Below, one piece after another: positions 8,603 to 20,328 of a stretch of 64,000 nt of DNA. This DNA comes from Algibacter pectinivorans (lineage in GTDB: Bacteria > Bacteroidota > Bacteroidia > Flavobacteriales > Flavobacteriaceae). Every line of letters starts with the position of its first letter. The first letter of the stretch is position 1. The stretch lies in assembly GCF_900112595.1 (NCBI RefSeq), contig NZ_FOMI01000007.1, positions 14,078-78,077 of the forward strand, written 5' to 3'. The notes under the pieces were generated by a model, which worked only from the letters and a program-made list of their open reading frames with translations, had not been told where the DNA came from and searched no databases. A program made the translations under genes and the position numbers.

Positions 8603-8636
8603 AAAAAGGAATGAATTTTTAAATCCATTCCTCTTT
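8603..8636 (-). terminator. katG terminator
   Basis: Stem GGAATG/CATTCC, extended by ATTT/AAAT, around 8608-8631. On the minus strand a T run follows it, 20-50 bases after the katG stop. Confidence 0.7.
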
Positions 8637-8655
8637 TCTGTTATGTAAGTTATTG

Positions 8656-10848
<2,193 letters not shown>

Positions 10849-10984
10849 TTATACTACAATGTTAACTATTAAATCCTTTAAAAAATCATAAATAAAATTG
10901 ATTGTTTTTATTTTAACATAACAAATATTTATGGTTTTAAGATTTAATTACCCCCTAAATTTAGGTAAACTTAATGTAGAGAAC

Positions 10985-11020
10985 AAAAAAAACTGCTTCA
11001 AAAAACGAAGCAGTTTTTAC
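10985..11020 (-). terminator. Terminator after the fasciclin gene
   Basis: Strong stem AAAACTGCTTC/GAAGCAGTTTT with loop AAAAAAC, flanked by A and T runs, so it could work in both directions. It lies 26 bases after the stop of the fasciclin gene. Confidence 0.85.
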
Positions 11021-11045
11021 ACAATCTTAATAAATCCCTTATAAA

Positions 11046-11642
11046 TTAAGATTTTGGTAATAATACCGAATCAATAACATGAATAACACCATTAGATTGA
11101 TTAACATTTGCTATAGTAACCATAGCAGAATTGCCGTTTTCATCGGTTATATAAACATCTTTGTTTTTTAACCAAGCCGTAATGGTACCGCCACTTACAG
11201 TTTTAATTACTGCTTTACCATTTCCTTTTTTAATTAGTTCTAAAACAGCTTTAGCATTCCATTTTCCGGCAACAACATGGTAAGTTAATATACCTTGTAA
11301 CATGGCTTTATTTTCTGGTTTTACTAAAGTTTCAACAGTGCCTTCTGGTAATTTTGCAAAAGCTGCATTTGTTGGAGCAAATACGGTAAACGGCCCTTCG
11401 CTAGATAAGGTTTCTACTAAATCGGCTGCCTTTACTGCTGCAACCAAAGTAGTATGGTCTTTAGAGTTAACTGCATTTTCTATTATATTTTTACTCGGAT
11501 ACATTTCTGCACCACCAACCATTACGGTTTGTTCTTTCATCATTTTATCTTTCTTCATCATTTTTTCTTGAGCGAATCCTGATATTGAAGTAAAAATAAC
11601 TACGGCTAATACTGTAGATTTAAATAATTTTGAGGTTTTCAT
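11046..11642 (-). CDS. Secreted fasciclin (FAS1) domain protein
   Basis: A 198-residue protein with an N-terminal signal peptide (MKTSKLFKSTVLAVVIFTSI, cleavage probably after GFA), a short Met/Lys-rich linker (EKMMKKDKMMKEQ) and one FAS1 domain (about 50-198). FAS1 hallmarks are GPFTVFAPTNAAFAKLP and, near the C-terminus, GVIHVIDSVLLPK. Family members act in adhesion or matrix binding outside the cell. It is transcribed alone, and its link to the oxidative stress genes on either side is positional only. Confidence 0.9.
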   Translation of the reverse strand: MKTSKLFKSTVLAVVIFTSISGFAQEKMMKKDKMMKEQTVMVGGAEMYPSKNIIENAVNSKDHTTLVAAVKAADLVETLSSEGPFTVFAPTNAAFAKLPEGTVETLVKPENKAMLQGILTYHVVAGKWNAKAVLELIKKGNGKAVIKTVSGGTITAWLKNKDVYITDENGNSAMVTIANVNQSNGVIHVIDSVLLPKS

Positions 11643-11883
11643 AATATTACTTTTGTTTTAAAATTTGATTATTATTTATTTACAGTTACACTAACGAGGT
11701 TTAGTACTATGCGGTTTTTAAATAGTAATGATTTTAACAGTACCTTAACGATTGCATTTCGTTAAAAACCGATTTAAAAGCAAGAAACACGCACATTTTT
11801 AGAGGATTAAAAAATTATAAAACAAATAGTTTAAACATCTATTTATTCTTAATTTTACGACACTAATAAAAAAACAAATAATC

Positions 11884-12390
11884 ATGGCAACAGTAACCTT
11901 AAAAGGAAACCCAATAAACACATCAAGTAATTTACCAGAAGTTGGAGCAAAAGCACCCGATTTTTTACTAACTACAACCGATTTAGCCGTACATAGTTTA
12001 ACAAATTATAAAGGCAGCAAATTGGTTTTAAACATTTTTCCTAGTATTGATACAGGTACTTGTGCACAATCGGTTAGAACATTTAACAAGGAAGCAAGCG
12101 AACTAGAAAACACTAAAGTATTATGTATTTCTCGCGATTTACCTTTTGCTCAAGGTCGTTTTTGTGGTGCCGAAGGTTTAGATAATGTTATAAACTTATC
12201 TGACTTTAAAGATGGCAGCTTTGGTAAAGCCTACGGTTTAAATATTGTTGATGGCCCTTTAGAAGGTTTACATTCGCGCTGCGTCGTTGTACTTGATGAA
12301 AACGGTACTGTAAAATACACGGAGCAGGTTGGAGAAATTGTAGACGAACCAAATTACAAAGCTGCCCTAGAAGCGCTACAAGATGCCTAA
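11884..12390 (+). CDS. tpx: Thiol peroxidase Tpx
   Basis: A 168-residue peroxiredoxin of the Tpx class. The peroxidatic Cys lies in IDTGTCAQSVRTFN and the resolving Cys in FAQGRFCGAEG, the usual Tpx spacing. The C-terminal VVLDENGTVKYTEQVGEIV is also typical. It reduces hydroperoxides using thioredoxin. Its last bases overlap the dgkA start by eight, so the genes form an operon. Confidence 0.96.
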   Translation: MATVTLKGNPINTSSNLPEVGAKAPDFLLTTTDLAVHSLTNYKGSKLVLNIFPSIDTGTCAQSVRTFNKEASELENTKVLCISRDLPFAQGRFCGAEGLDNVINLSDFKDGSFGKAYGLNIVDGPLEGLHSRCVVVLDENGTVKYTEQVGEIVDEPNYKAALEALQDA

Positions 12391-12751
12391 AAAAGAATCA
12401 TTTTTAGTAAACCGATTAAAAAGCGTAGGCTATGCATTTAAAGGTGCTATCCTACTTTTAAAAACCGAGGCGAGTATAAAAATCCAGTTCGTAATTGCTA
12501 TAATAGTTACTATTTTTGGATTTTATTACAACATTTCATCAACAGAATGGATTGTTCAAGTATTAGCCATAGGTTTGGTTATGAGTGTTGAAGGTGTAAA
12601 TACTGCTATTGAAGAAATTGCAAATTTTATTCATCCAGAACGACATAACAAAATTGGTTTAATAAAAGATATTGCTGCAGGGGCTGTTTTTATAGCCTCT
12701 GTTTTTTCTAGCATTATTGGACTTATTATATACATTCCTAAAATATTTTAA
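12383..12751 (+). CDS. dgkA: Diacylglycerol kinase family membrane protein
   Basis: A 122-residue protein with three membrane helices and the DgkA signature: EASIKIQFVIAIIV near residue 29 and MSVEGVNTAIEEIANFIHPE near 72. Enzymes of this family phosphorylate diacylglycerol or undecaprenol at the inner membrane. It overlaps tpx by eight bases. The start at 12383 fits the usual length. Whether the lipid substrate is diacylglycerol or undecaprenol cannot be told. Confidence 0.9.
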   Translation: MPKKESFLVNRLKSVGYAFKGAILLLKTEASIKIQFVIAIIVTIFGFYYNISSTEWIVQVLAIGLVMSVEGVNTAIEEIANFIHPERHNKIGLIKDIAAGAVFIASVFSSIIGLIIYIPKIF

Positions 12752-12835
12752 GGGCAATTTAAAAGTGCTCTTTGTCTTCTTAACGCACGTTTAAAAAAAA
12801 TTACAGGCCTTGCTTAGCAATTTTTAAAAATAAAG

Positions 12836-12865
12836 TTTCGTTAACGTTAGTAATTTGTATTTTTG
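12836..12865 (+). promoter_or_regulatory. Putative ftsK promoter
   Basis: The -7 box TATTTTTG at 12858-12865 fits the Bacteroidota consensus TAnnTTTG. A weak TTT at 12836-12838 lies at about the right distance for the -33 element. Transcription would begin near 12872, about 40 bases before ftsK. Confidence 0.5.
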
Positions 12866-12911
12866 TTCAGTTATAAAATGCAATCCAAATTTTTGAAATC
12901 GCACACCATTA

Positions 12912-15326
12912 ATGGCTAAAAGCAAACCAAAGACAAAAAAAGAACCTAGAAAAAAATTAAAAGCACCTAGTTTTAAATTGTCTAGTCAACAAAAGTTGGT
13001 TTTAGGGAGTTTTCTTGTAATTGTAGGGCTATTGCTTTTTATAGCTTTTGTATCCTTTTTATTTACAGGAGAAATAGACCAAAGTGCACTATCCGATTTT
13101 ACCTCTAGAGAAGTAAAAACACAAAACTGGTTAAGTAAATCTGGTGCTTGGTTAAGCGACTTTTTTATACAACGCGGTTTTGGAGTAGCGTCGTTTATAT
13201 TTTCTGGATTAATATTTTTATCGGGTGTTTATGTTTTAATGAATATTGCAACTACCAAACTAAGAAGACACTGGTTTTGGGGTATGCTTATAATTATTTG
13301 GTTGTCTATTCTTTTTGGATTCTTTGGTAATAAAAACGATATTTTAGGTGGTGTAGTTGGTTTTGAAATTAATAGCTTCCTACAAGACTATATTGGTAAA
13401 ATTGGTACTGCACTACTACTTTTATTTGGGTTAATTACCTATTTAGCCATTCGATTTAAAGTAACTTTCGAGAGTATTACAAATCTATTTAAATCGGCCA
13501 AAAAAGATATTAAAGATGAGCTTCAAGACATGAAAGACGATGTTGTTGTGCCGTTTGACAATAGTTTATCTGATGAAGCCGAAGCTATAAAAACAGCGCA
13601 CGAATTAGCTTTAGAAACCAAAAAACAAGAACCTAAACCTTTAGTTACCGAACCTAAACCTGTGGTTACTAAACCAAAAATAGAAACGGCGCCTTTAGAA
13701 GTAAAACTACCAGAACCCGAAATTGAAGAAGAACCGGAAGCCCTAGAAATTAAGGTTGAAGAGGTTGTTGAAGAAGGTTCTGAAAATGATAATTTAGCTA
13801 ACAAGCTTGTTGAAGACTTTGGGCAGTTCGACCCAACTTTAGAGTTATCAAAATACCAATACCCACCGCTAGATTTATTAAAAAAGTACGATACCGAAGG
13901 GATTACCATTAATCAAGAAGAGCTTGAGGAAAACAAAAACAAAATTGTTGATACGCTAAACAATTATAAAATTGGTATTTCTAGTATTAAAGCAACCATA
14001 GGACCAACAGTTACATTATATGAAATTGTACCCGAAGCGGGAATTCGTATTTCTAAAATTAAAAATTTAGAAGATGATATTGCCCTGTCCCTTTCGGCAT
14101 TAGGAATTCGTATTATTGCTCCAATTCCTGGAAAAGGGACTATTGGTATTGAGGTGCCAAACAAAAATTCGACTATCGTTTCTATGCGTTCTGTTATTGC
14201 TTCAAAGAAATTTCAAGCCTCAGAAATGCACTTACCAATTGCTTTAGGTAAAACCATTAGTAACGAAACTTTTGTAGTCGATTTAGCTAAAATGCCTCAC
14301 TTGCTTATGGCTGGTGCTACGGGTCAAGGTAAATCGGTAGGTTTAAATGCCGTTTTAACCTCGTTACTTTATAAAAAACATCCTGCCGAAGTTAAGTTTG
14401 TTTTAGTCGACCCTAAAAAAGTAGAGCTTACACTCTTTAATAAAATTGAACGTCATTATTTAGCAAAACTTCCAGACGAAGCCGATGCTATTATTACAGA
14501 TAATACTAAAGTTATCCATACGCTAAACTCCTTATGTATAGAGATGGATAACCGTTACGAAATGCTAAAAAACGCACTTTGTAGAAACATAGCAGAGTAC
14601 AATGCTAAGTTTAAAGCAAGAAAACTAAACCCTAACGATGGGCACCAATACCTACCATACATTGTATTGGTGGTTGATGAGTTTGCCGATTTAATTATGA
14701 CCGCTGGTAAAGAAGTAGAAACACCAGTTGCCCGTTTAGCCCAATTAGCGCGTGCCATTGGTATTCACTTAATTATAGCAACACAACGTCCTTCGGTTAA
14801 TGTAATTACGGGTATTATTAAAGCGAATTTCCCTGCGCGTATTGCCTTTAGAGTATCTAGTAAAATCGATTCGCGAACTATTTTGGATGCTGGAGGAGCC
14901 GACCAACTTATTGGTCGTGGAGATATGCTTTATACACAAGGAAACGACATGATAAGGATACAATGTGCCTTTGTGGACACCCCAGAAGTTGAAAAAATAG
15001 TAGACTTTATTGGTGCGCAAAAAGCCTATCCAGATGCTTATTTACTGCCAGAGTATGTTGGCGAAGAAAGTGGCACAAGTCTTGATATAGATATATCAGA
15101 CAGAGACAAACTATTTAAAGATGCTGCTGTAGTTATTGTAACCGCACAACAAGGTTCGGCCTCGTTATTACAACGTAAATTAAAATTAGGTTACAATAGA
15201 GCAGGTAGAATTATAGACCAGTTAGAAGCAGCAGGAATAGTAGGTCCTTTTGAGGGTAGTAAGGCAAGACAGGTATTAATAACCGATTTAATTGCATTAG
15301 ACCAACATTTAGAAAACGAAATATAA
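12912..15326 (+). CDS. ftsK: DNA translocase FtsK/SpoIIIE
   Basis: An 804-residue septal DNA pump. It has a basic N-terminus, four membrane helices (about 28-50, 85-112, 120-140, 160-180) and a Pro/Glu-rich linker (about 235-290). The motor follows, with Walker A GATGQGKS and Walker B LVVDEFADLI. The C-terminal gamma winged helix includes QRKLKLGYNRAGRIIDQLE. It moves chromosome ends through the closing septum for dimer resolution. The downstream genes for a LolA-like protein and an Lpt permease are on the same strand with short gaps and are probably co-transcribed. Confidence 0.97.
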   Translation: MAKSKPKTKKEPRKKLKAPSFKLSSQQKLVLGSFLVIVGLLLFIAFVSFLFTGEIDQSALSDFTSREVKTQNWLSKSGAWLSDFFIQRGFGVASFIFSGLIFLSGVYVLMNIATTKLRRHWFWGMLIIIWLSILFGFFGNKNDILGGVVGFEINSFLQDYIGKIGTALLLLFGLITYLAIRFKVTFESITNLFKSAKKDIKDELQDMKDDVVVPFDNSLSDEAEAIKTAHELALETKKQEPKPLVTEPKPVVTKPKIETAPLEVKLPEPEIEEEPEALEIKVEEVVEEGSENDNLANKLVEDFGQFDPTLELSKYQYPPLDLLKKYDTEGITINQEELEENKNKIVDTLNNYKIGISSIKATIGPTVTLYEIVPEAGIRISKIKNLEDDIALSLSALGIRIIAPIPGKGTIGIEVPNKNSTIVSMRSVIASKKFQASEMHLPIALGKTISNETFVVDLAKMPHLLMAGATGQGKSVGLNAVLTSLLYKKHPAEVKFVLVDPKKVELTLFNKIERHYLAKLPDEADAIITDNTKVIHTLNSLCIEMDNRYEMLKNALCRNIAEYNAKFKARKLNPNDGHQYLPYIVLVVDEFADLIMTAGKEVETPVARLAQLARAIGIHLIIATQRPSVNVITGIIKANFPARIAFRVSSKIDSRTILDAGGADQLIGRGDMLYTQGNDMIRIQCAFVDTPEVEKIVDFIGAQKAYPDAYLLPEYVGEESGTSLDIDISDRDKLFKDAAVVIVTAQQGSASLLQRKLKLGYNRAGRIIDQLEAAGIVGPFEGSKARQVLITDLIALDQHLENEI

Positions 15327-15372
15327 TTAAGTTCCTTTTCGCATACGCGGAATTAAAAAATTAAAATTTTCA

Positions 15373-16008
15373 ATGAAGAAATTATTAACTGTATTATTTA
15401 TTACACTTTCATTAAACACCTTTGCTCAAAACAAGGCTAAAACATTATTAAATGAAGTTTCAGAAAAAGTAAAAAGCTATGATAATATTGCTTTAGATTT
15501 TAAATACACCTTAGAAAATATTTCAGAAAACATAAAACAAGAAACCAAAGGCGATGTAATTATGCAAGGTGAAAAATACCGATTAAACATACTGGGTATT
15601 ACAAGACTGTTTGATGGTAAAAGCATGTATAGCATTAGTACTGAAGATGAAGAAGTAACCATAACATCAAACATCGATGAGGAAAATGATGCTATTACAC
15701 CAAGCAAGATGCTATCTTTTTATGAAGATGGTTATACGTATACTTTAGATATCGTTCAAAATATAAACGGCAGAAAAATACAATACGTTAAGCTTTTACC
15801 AATCGACTCTAACTCCGAAATTAAGAGCATTCTTTTAGGTATTGATGCACAAACAAAACACATCTATAACCTCATACAAATTGGCGATAACGGAACAAAA
15901 ACAACACTTACTGTTAATTCTTTTAAAACTAATGAGCCATTATCAAAAACCTTATTTACCTTTGATGCTAATAAATATCAAGATTATTACATTAATAAAT
16001 TAGATTAG
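15373..16008 (+). CDS. LolA-like outer-membrane lipoprotein carrier
   Basis: A 211-residue periplasmic protein with a signal peptide (MKKLLTVLFITLSLNTFAQ). Its mature part is an unclosed beta-barrel of LolA type: SYDNIALDFKYTLEN, KGDVIMQGEKYRL, LFDGKSMYSIS. Proteins of this type shuttle lipoproteins from the inner to the outer membrane. It lies between ftsK (46 bases) and an LptF/LptG permease (9 bases), which agrees with an envelope role. Confidence 0.85.
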   Translation: MKKLLTVLFITLSLNTFAQNKAKTLLNEVSEKVKSYDNIALDFKYTLENISENIKQETKGDVIMQGEKYRLNILGITRLFDGKSMYSISTEDEEVTITSNIDEENDAITPSKMLSFYEDGYTYTLDIVQNINGRKIQYVKLLPIDSNSEIKSILLGIDAQTKHIYNLIQIGDNGTKTTLTVNSFKTNEPLSKTLFTFDANKYQDYYINKLD

Positions 16009-16017
16009 GCCAAACGA

Positions 16018-17988
16018 GTGAAAATTCTAGATCGCTACATAATAACCACATATCTTAAAACTTTTTTCAGCGTGTTTATCATACTCATGCTGATTTTTGT
16101 TTTGCAAACCATTTGGCTTTACATAAAAGAGCTAGCCGGTAAAGATTTAGATATTATAATCATTTTTAAGTTTTTGGCTTATTTTATGCCAAAACTTATC
16201 CCTTTAGTTTTACCGCTTACCATCCTTTTAGCGTCCATTATGGTGTTTGGTAATTTTGCAGAAAACTACGAGTTTGCAGCTATGAAATCTACAGGAATTT
16301 CACTCCAACGAGCCATGTCTGGATTAAGTATATTTATTGTAGGCTTGGGTATTGTAACCTTTTTCTTTTCAAATAACGTTATTCCTTGGGCAGAGCTTAA
16401 CTCTTACAACCTAAGAAAAAACATTGCCAAACTTAAACCTTCTATGGCTATTGCAGAAGGTCAATTTAATACCATAGAGTCTACACCGTATAACATAAAA
16501 GTAGAAAAGAAAAGTGGCGATAGAAATCAATATTTAGAAGATGTCACCATACATCTTAAAGGAAATGATGGCAGATCGAATACAACTGTAATTACAGCAA
16601 AAACAGGTGAACTTGCCAGTAAAGAAGACTCTAATGTTTTAAAACTTATTTTAAAAGACGGTTATTTGTACCAAGATGTAACTCCAAAAAAGAGAGTCGA
16701 TAAAAATAAAAAACCATTTATTAAAAGTAAGTTTGAGACCAAAATTATAAATATCGATTTATCTAATATGAATGATGTCGATTTTAATGAACAATCGCAA
16801 ACCGACAAATACAACATGTTAAATGTTAACGGTTTAAATAAAACCATAGATTCTTTAGTAACAAAATATAAAGAGGAATACGAAGCATTTTCAAAAAACC
16901 TGATAATAAAAACAGGGATTACTCATAAAATGCCAACTAGAAAATTGAGCAAGGATTCTACAAACTATATTGGTCCAGTACTAGATTTATTTGACACAGA
17001 ACAAAAAATACAATTGGTAGATGTGGCATCTAGATACCTAATTAGCTCCAAACAATTTATTAACACTAGAGATGCCTCAATGAAAGTATCTAAAGCATGG
17101 CTTAACAGACACGTTATTTCGCTTCACGAAAAATTTGCTTTAGGTTTTGCCTGCGTTATTTTATTTTTTGTCGGAGCTCCTTTAGGTGCTCTAATTAGAA
17201 AAGGAGGTATTGGCTTACCTTTAGTTATTGCTATACTGCTATTTTTAACCTATCATTTTATAGGAATTTTCGCTATTAACAGTGCTAAATCTGGAGACTT
17301 TAATCCCATTTTAGCACCTTGGTTTTCCACTTTACTTATGTTCCCTCTAGGTGTTTATTTAACTAAAAGAGCAACGGCCGACAAAAGTTTAGTTGATTTT
17401 GGAAGTATTAGCGAACCCCTAAAAAAACTACTTAAAATTAAAGAGAAAGATGCTGTAGATTTTAAATTCTTGCAAAACTACAATAATGACCAGCTCGTTA
17501 GCACCATTACTAGTTCTAATAATTTAAATCAGGATGAAACTGTAAAACTTAAAGCCCTAGACTTGTTAAACTCTAGAGGTTTAAACACTGCAGATTTAAG
17601 AGCCAATAATCTAGCTATCGATGAAAGTTACGACACTACCGAAGCTACAAGCACAAATTATAAAGAACATTCTAAATTCGCTTTAGTGCTTTACATTATT
17701 GGAGTTGCCTTACTAATCCTGTTCTTTGTATTTAAAAACAATAAATTAATGCCATTGGCAACAGCTTCTATACAACTTAGTATTATTTCGTTGGCATTGT
17801 TTGTGGTATATTATATTAAATCGATAATTAATAGCTATCAATTTTATAATAGAATTCACAAAAAAGAAAATAAACCTAGTATCCTTCTCTTAATACTTTG
17901 TTTGCCTTTATACTTAATAATACATGTATTATTAAGAGAAAAAATGAAAACCGACTTAAAGACTAATTTATTAGAGTCTTTAAAATAA
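16018..17988 (+). CDS. LptF/LptG-type permease (YjgP/YjgQ family)
   Basis: A 656-residue inner-membrane protein that starts with GTG (MKILDRYIITTYLKTF, the family's opening motif). Three N-terminal helices (about 12-110), a periplasmic jelly-roll region (about 130-370) and three helices (about 377-450) form the LptF/G core. A soluble stretch and further helices up to the C-terminus (about 555-650) make it longer than enterobacterial LptF or LptG. It should help extract lipopolysaccharide with LptB. F and G cannot be distinguished. Nine bases separate it from the lolA-like gene. Confidence 0.9.
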   Translation: MKILDRYIITTYLKTFFSVFIILMLIFVLQTIWLYIKELAGKDLDIIIIFKFLAYFMPKLIPLVLPLTILLASIMVFGNFAENYEFAAMKSTGISLQRAMSGLSIFIVGLGIVTFFFSNNVIPWAELNSYNLRKNIAKLKPSMAIAEGQFNTIESTPYNIKVEKKSGDRNQYLEDVTIHLKGNDGRSNTTVITAKTGELASKEDSNVLKLILKDGYLYQDVTPKKRVDKNKKPFIKSKFETKIINIDLSNMNDVDFNEQSQTDKYNMLNVNGLNKTIDSLVTKYKEEYEAFSKNLIIKTGITHKMPTRKLSKDSTNYIGPVLDLFDTEQKIQLVDVASRYLISSKQFINTRDASMKVSKAWLNRHVISLHEKFALGFACVILFFVGAPLGALIRKGGIGLPLVIAILLFLTYHFIGIFAINSAKSGDFNPILAPWFSTLLMFPLGVYLTKRATADKSLVDFGSISEPLKKLLKIKEKDAVDFKFLQNYNNDQLVSTITSSNNLNQDETVKLKALDLLNSRGLNTADLRANNLAIDESYDTTEATSTNYKEHSKFALVLYIIGVALLILFFVFKNNKLMPLATASIQLSIISLALFVVYYIKSIINSYQFYNRIHKKENKPSILLLILCLPLYLIIHVLLREKMKTDLKTNLLESLK

Positions 17989-17992
17989 GCCA

Positions 17993-18000
17993 TATCTTTG
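17993..18000 (+). promoter_or_regulatory. Putative -7 box for ribB; decides its start
   Basis: TATCTTTG matches TAnnTTTG exactly, but no clear TTG lies 19-21 bases upstream. A transcript from here would begin near 18006, which favours the second ATG (18020) over the first (18005) as the ribB start. Confidence 0.45.
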
Positions 18001-18019
18001 CATTATGAGGGTTACTACT

Positions 18020-19165
18020 ATGACACAAAAAGTAAAAAAAGAGTTTAAGCTAAATACTATACACGAAGCTATAGACGACATAAGAAACGGCAAAGTTATT
18101 ATTGTTGTCGATGATGAAAATCGTGAAAATGAAGGTGATTTTTTGGCTGCTGCCGATAAGGTAACGCCAGAAATGATAAACTTTATGGCCACTCATGGTA
18201 GAGGTCTTATTTGTGCGCCTTTAACCGAAAACAGGTGTAAAGAGCTGGAATTAGGTATGATGGTTCGTAACAATACCGACCCTATGGAAACGGCTTTTAC
18301 AGTATCGGTAGATTTAAGAGGACATGGTGTTACCACAGGTATTTCGGCTAGCGATCGTGCAAAAACTGTACAGGCCTTAACTAACGAAGACACTAAGCCT
18401 TTCGAGTTGGCTAGACCAGGACATATTTTCCCTTTAGTAGCTAAAGAAGGTGGTGTATTAAGACGTACAGGACATACCGAAGCAGCAATAGATTTTGCTA
18501 GATTAGCGGGTTTAAATCCTGCAGGTGTAATTGTTGAAATTATGAATGAAGATGGTTCTATGGCTCGTTTACCAGAACTGTTTAAAGTTGCTAAAAAACT
18601 AGATTTAAAAATTGTTTCTATTGAAGATTTAGTAGCCTATAGAATGCAACATGATTCTTTAATTGATAAAAAAGAAGATTTTCAAATTGAAACTCGCTTT
18701 GGAAGTTTTAGATTAAGAGCATACAAGCAGACCACAAATAGTCAAGTTCACATAGCTTTAACAAAAGGCCAATGGAAGGATAATGAAGAGGTGCTTACTA
18801 GAATTAACTCTACCTTATTTAATAATGATATTTTAGGAACCTTAACCAATAATGCCGACCAGCAGTTGGATGACATGTTTAAGGTTATTAATGATGCTGG
18901 TAAAGGCGCTATACTGTTTATTAATCAAGAAATTCAATCGATGAATATATTGAGTCGATTATCTTTTTTAAAGGAACATCAAACACCAAATGAAGTAGCT
19001 AGAGCTCCAAAAATTAATATGGACAATAGAGATTTTGGTATTGGTGCCCAAATACTGCACGACTTAAACATACATAAACTTAAATTAATCTCGAACACCA
19101 AACAAACAAAACGTGTTGGTTTAATAGGTTATGGTTTGGAGATTGTGGATTATGTTAATTACTAG
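18020..19165 (+). CDS. ribB: 3,4-dihydroxy-2-butanone 4-phosphate synthase with decayed GTP cyclohydrolase II domain
   Basis: About 381 residues from the preferred ATG at 18020; the alternative at 18005 adds MRVTT. The N-terminal domain (to about 210) is a complete RibB: VVDDENRENEGDFLAAAD, THGRGLICAPL, RRTGHTEAAIDFARLAG. It converts ribulose 5-phosphate into the four-carbon riboflavin precursor. The C-terminal domain aligns with RibA, but where RibA has the zinc site (HSECLTGD, then a Cys pair) this has INSTLFNNDILGTLTNNAD with no Cys. GTP cyclohydrolase II activity should therefore be lost, and a separate ribA must exist elsewhere. Confidence 0.92.
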   Translation: MTQKVKKEFKLNTIHEAIDDIRNGKVIIVVDDENRENEGDFLAAADKVTPEMINFMATHGRGLICAPLTENRCKELELGMMVRNNTDPMETAFTVSVDLRGHGVTTGISASDRAKTVQALTNEDTKPFELARPGHIFPLVAKEGGVLRRTGHTEAAIDFARLAGLNPAGVIVEIMNEDGSMARLPELFKVAKKLDLKIVSIEDLVAYRMQHDSLIDKKEDFQIETRFGSFRLRAYKQTTNSQVHIALTKGQWKDNEEVLTRINSTLFNNDILGTLTNNADQQLDDMFKVINDAGKGAILFINQEIQSMNILSRLSFLKEHQTPNEVARAPKINMDNRDFGIGAQILHDLNIHKLKLISNTKQTKRVGLIGYGLEIVDYVNY

Positions 19166-19195
19166 ACCCTATAAGGTTTTAAGTTAGACTTAAAA

Positions 19196-19241
19196 TAAAA
19201 AGGAGCATAAAGTTAAATACTTTGTGCTCCTTTTACTTTTT
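19196..19241. terminator. Bidirectional terminator between ribB and a lipoprotein gene
   Basis: Long stem AAAGGAGCATAAAGT/ACTTTGTGCTCCTTT with a short loop, bordered by A and T runs. It lies between the convergent ends of ribB and the gene at 19248. Confidence 0.85.
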
Positions 19242-19247
19242 TTCAAC

Positions 19248-19766
19248 TTATTGTAAATCATAAACAAATCTAATACCTTCGTAATATTCAATAGAAGCTC
19301 CGGAGTCATCTGTAAAGACGGGTATTTCAGAATTAAAAATTAGTTGAGAACCTGAAATAGTTCCCTGAATACTTTCTCCATTTATTACATATGTTCTAGT
19401 ACTTTCTGTTTCTGACCATATGAGATCTGCATTAAAACTTTCTATTTGAAAGCAAGCAGCTTCAACCGTATTTCCATCTGCTCCAAGATAAATTGCTAAA
19501 GTGTTTGCCGCTGAAAAAAGCCCAGTATTATCACTTTCAAATGTCAGGGTTTGATTAAATGTACAATCCAATTCCGAAAACAAATCATTCGACTCTGTTC
19601 CGTCTTTGTTAAAATCATAAACATTTTCTGTAGATATAGAAGTTACTTTCCAAACCTCAACGGTAGTTACTTTCTCATCTTCATCATCACTGCAATTAAA
19701 CGCTAGTAATGCGAGAAAAATTATAGTTAAACTTCTTAATTTGATGTTGATTGTTTTTGTTTTCAT
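19248..19766 (-). CDS. Lipocalin-like lipoprotein
   Basis: A 172-residue protein with a lipoprotein signal (LTIIFLALLAFNC) followed by the acidic SDDEDE stretch that directs surface export in Bacteroidota. The rest (VWKVTSIS, CTFNQTLTFESDNTGLF, NADLIWSETESTRTYVI) resembles the small lipocalin-like domains common in this phylum; the ligand is unknown. First of six consecutive minus-strand genes for exported proteins. Confidence 0.65.
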   Translation of the reverse strand: MKTKTINIKLRSLTIIFLALLAFNCSDDEDEKVTTVEVWKVTSISTENVYDFNKDGTESNDLFSELDCTFNQTLTFESDNTGLFSAANTLAIYLGADGNTVEAACFQIESFNADLIWSETESTRTYVINGESIQGTISGSQLIFNSEIPVFTDDSGASIEYYEGIRFVYDLQ

Positions 19767-19835
19767 ACTACTGATTATTTTAAATTTATTTAAGACTACT
19801 TTTAATTTTTATTCTATTTTACATTCAGATTTATA

Positions 19836-20297
19836 CTACTTTATAATAATTTTTTCTGTTATCATCGAACTGTTATAATGTATATTTATCAAATAGATAC
19901 CTACAGGTAAACCATTTACCACTACCCTATTTGTATTATTAACAGAGAGCACTTTTTTTCCAAGTAAATTATATATATACACAGTATCGATTGGGTGCGA
20001 GGATTTTATATTGATAATATCTGATGCAGGGTTAGGGTATATTTTAAAATCCGATTCAAACTCTAAATTATTTGAAGATAAAGCAATTTGCTCCATATCA
20101 CCATTAATAAAACCTTCGGAAAGAAGCATACTATTAACACGCAATTCTTGCACATTAACTTCACCAATTGTGTAAACCATTTGGATGCCATCAGCACTTG
20201 CTAATCCTCCTCCAGAATCTATACTAAATTTGTCTATGGCTTGAGAATTTCCCAAATAGGAAATTAATAGACTTAATATTATAACTTTTGTTTTCAT
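19836..20297 (-). CDS. Short secreted protein with type IX sorting domain
   Basis: A 153-residue protein consisting of a signal peptide (MKTKVIILSLLISYLGNSQA), about 50 residues of GGGLASADGIQMVYTIGEV type, and a C-terminal sorting domain (FKIYPNPASDIINIKSSHPI to MITEKIIIK). The sorting domain sends the protein through the type IX system. The SxGG-VYTIGEV-LSEGF pattern is common in flavobacterial proteins of unknown role. 31 bases separate it from the gene upstream. Confidence 0.75.
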   Translation of the reverse strand: MKTKVIILSLLISYLGNSQAIDKFSIDSGGGLASADGIQMVYTIGEVNVQELRVNSMLLSEGFINGDMEQIALSSNNLEFESDFKIYPNPASDIINIKSSHPIDTVYIYNLLGKKVLSVNNTNRVVVNGLPVGIYLINIHYNSSMITEKIIIK

Positions 20298-20328
20298 GAT
20301 TTTTATTTTTTTAGTCTGTTTTTAATTA

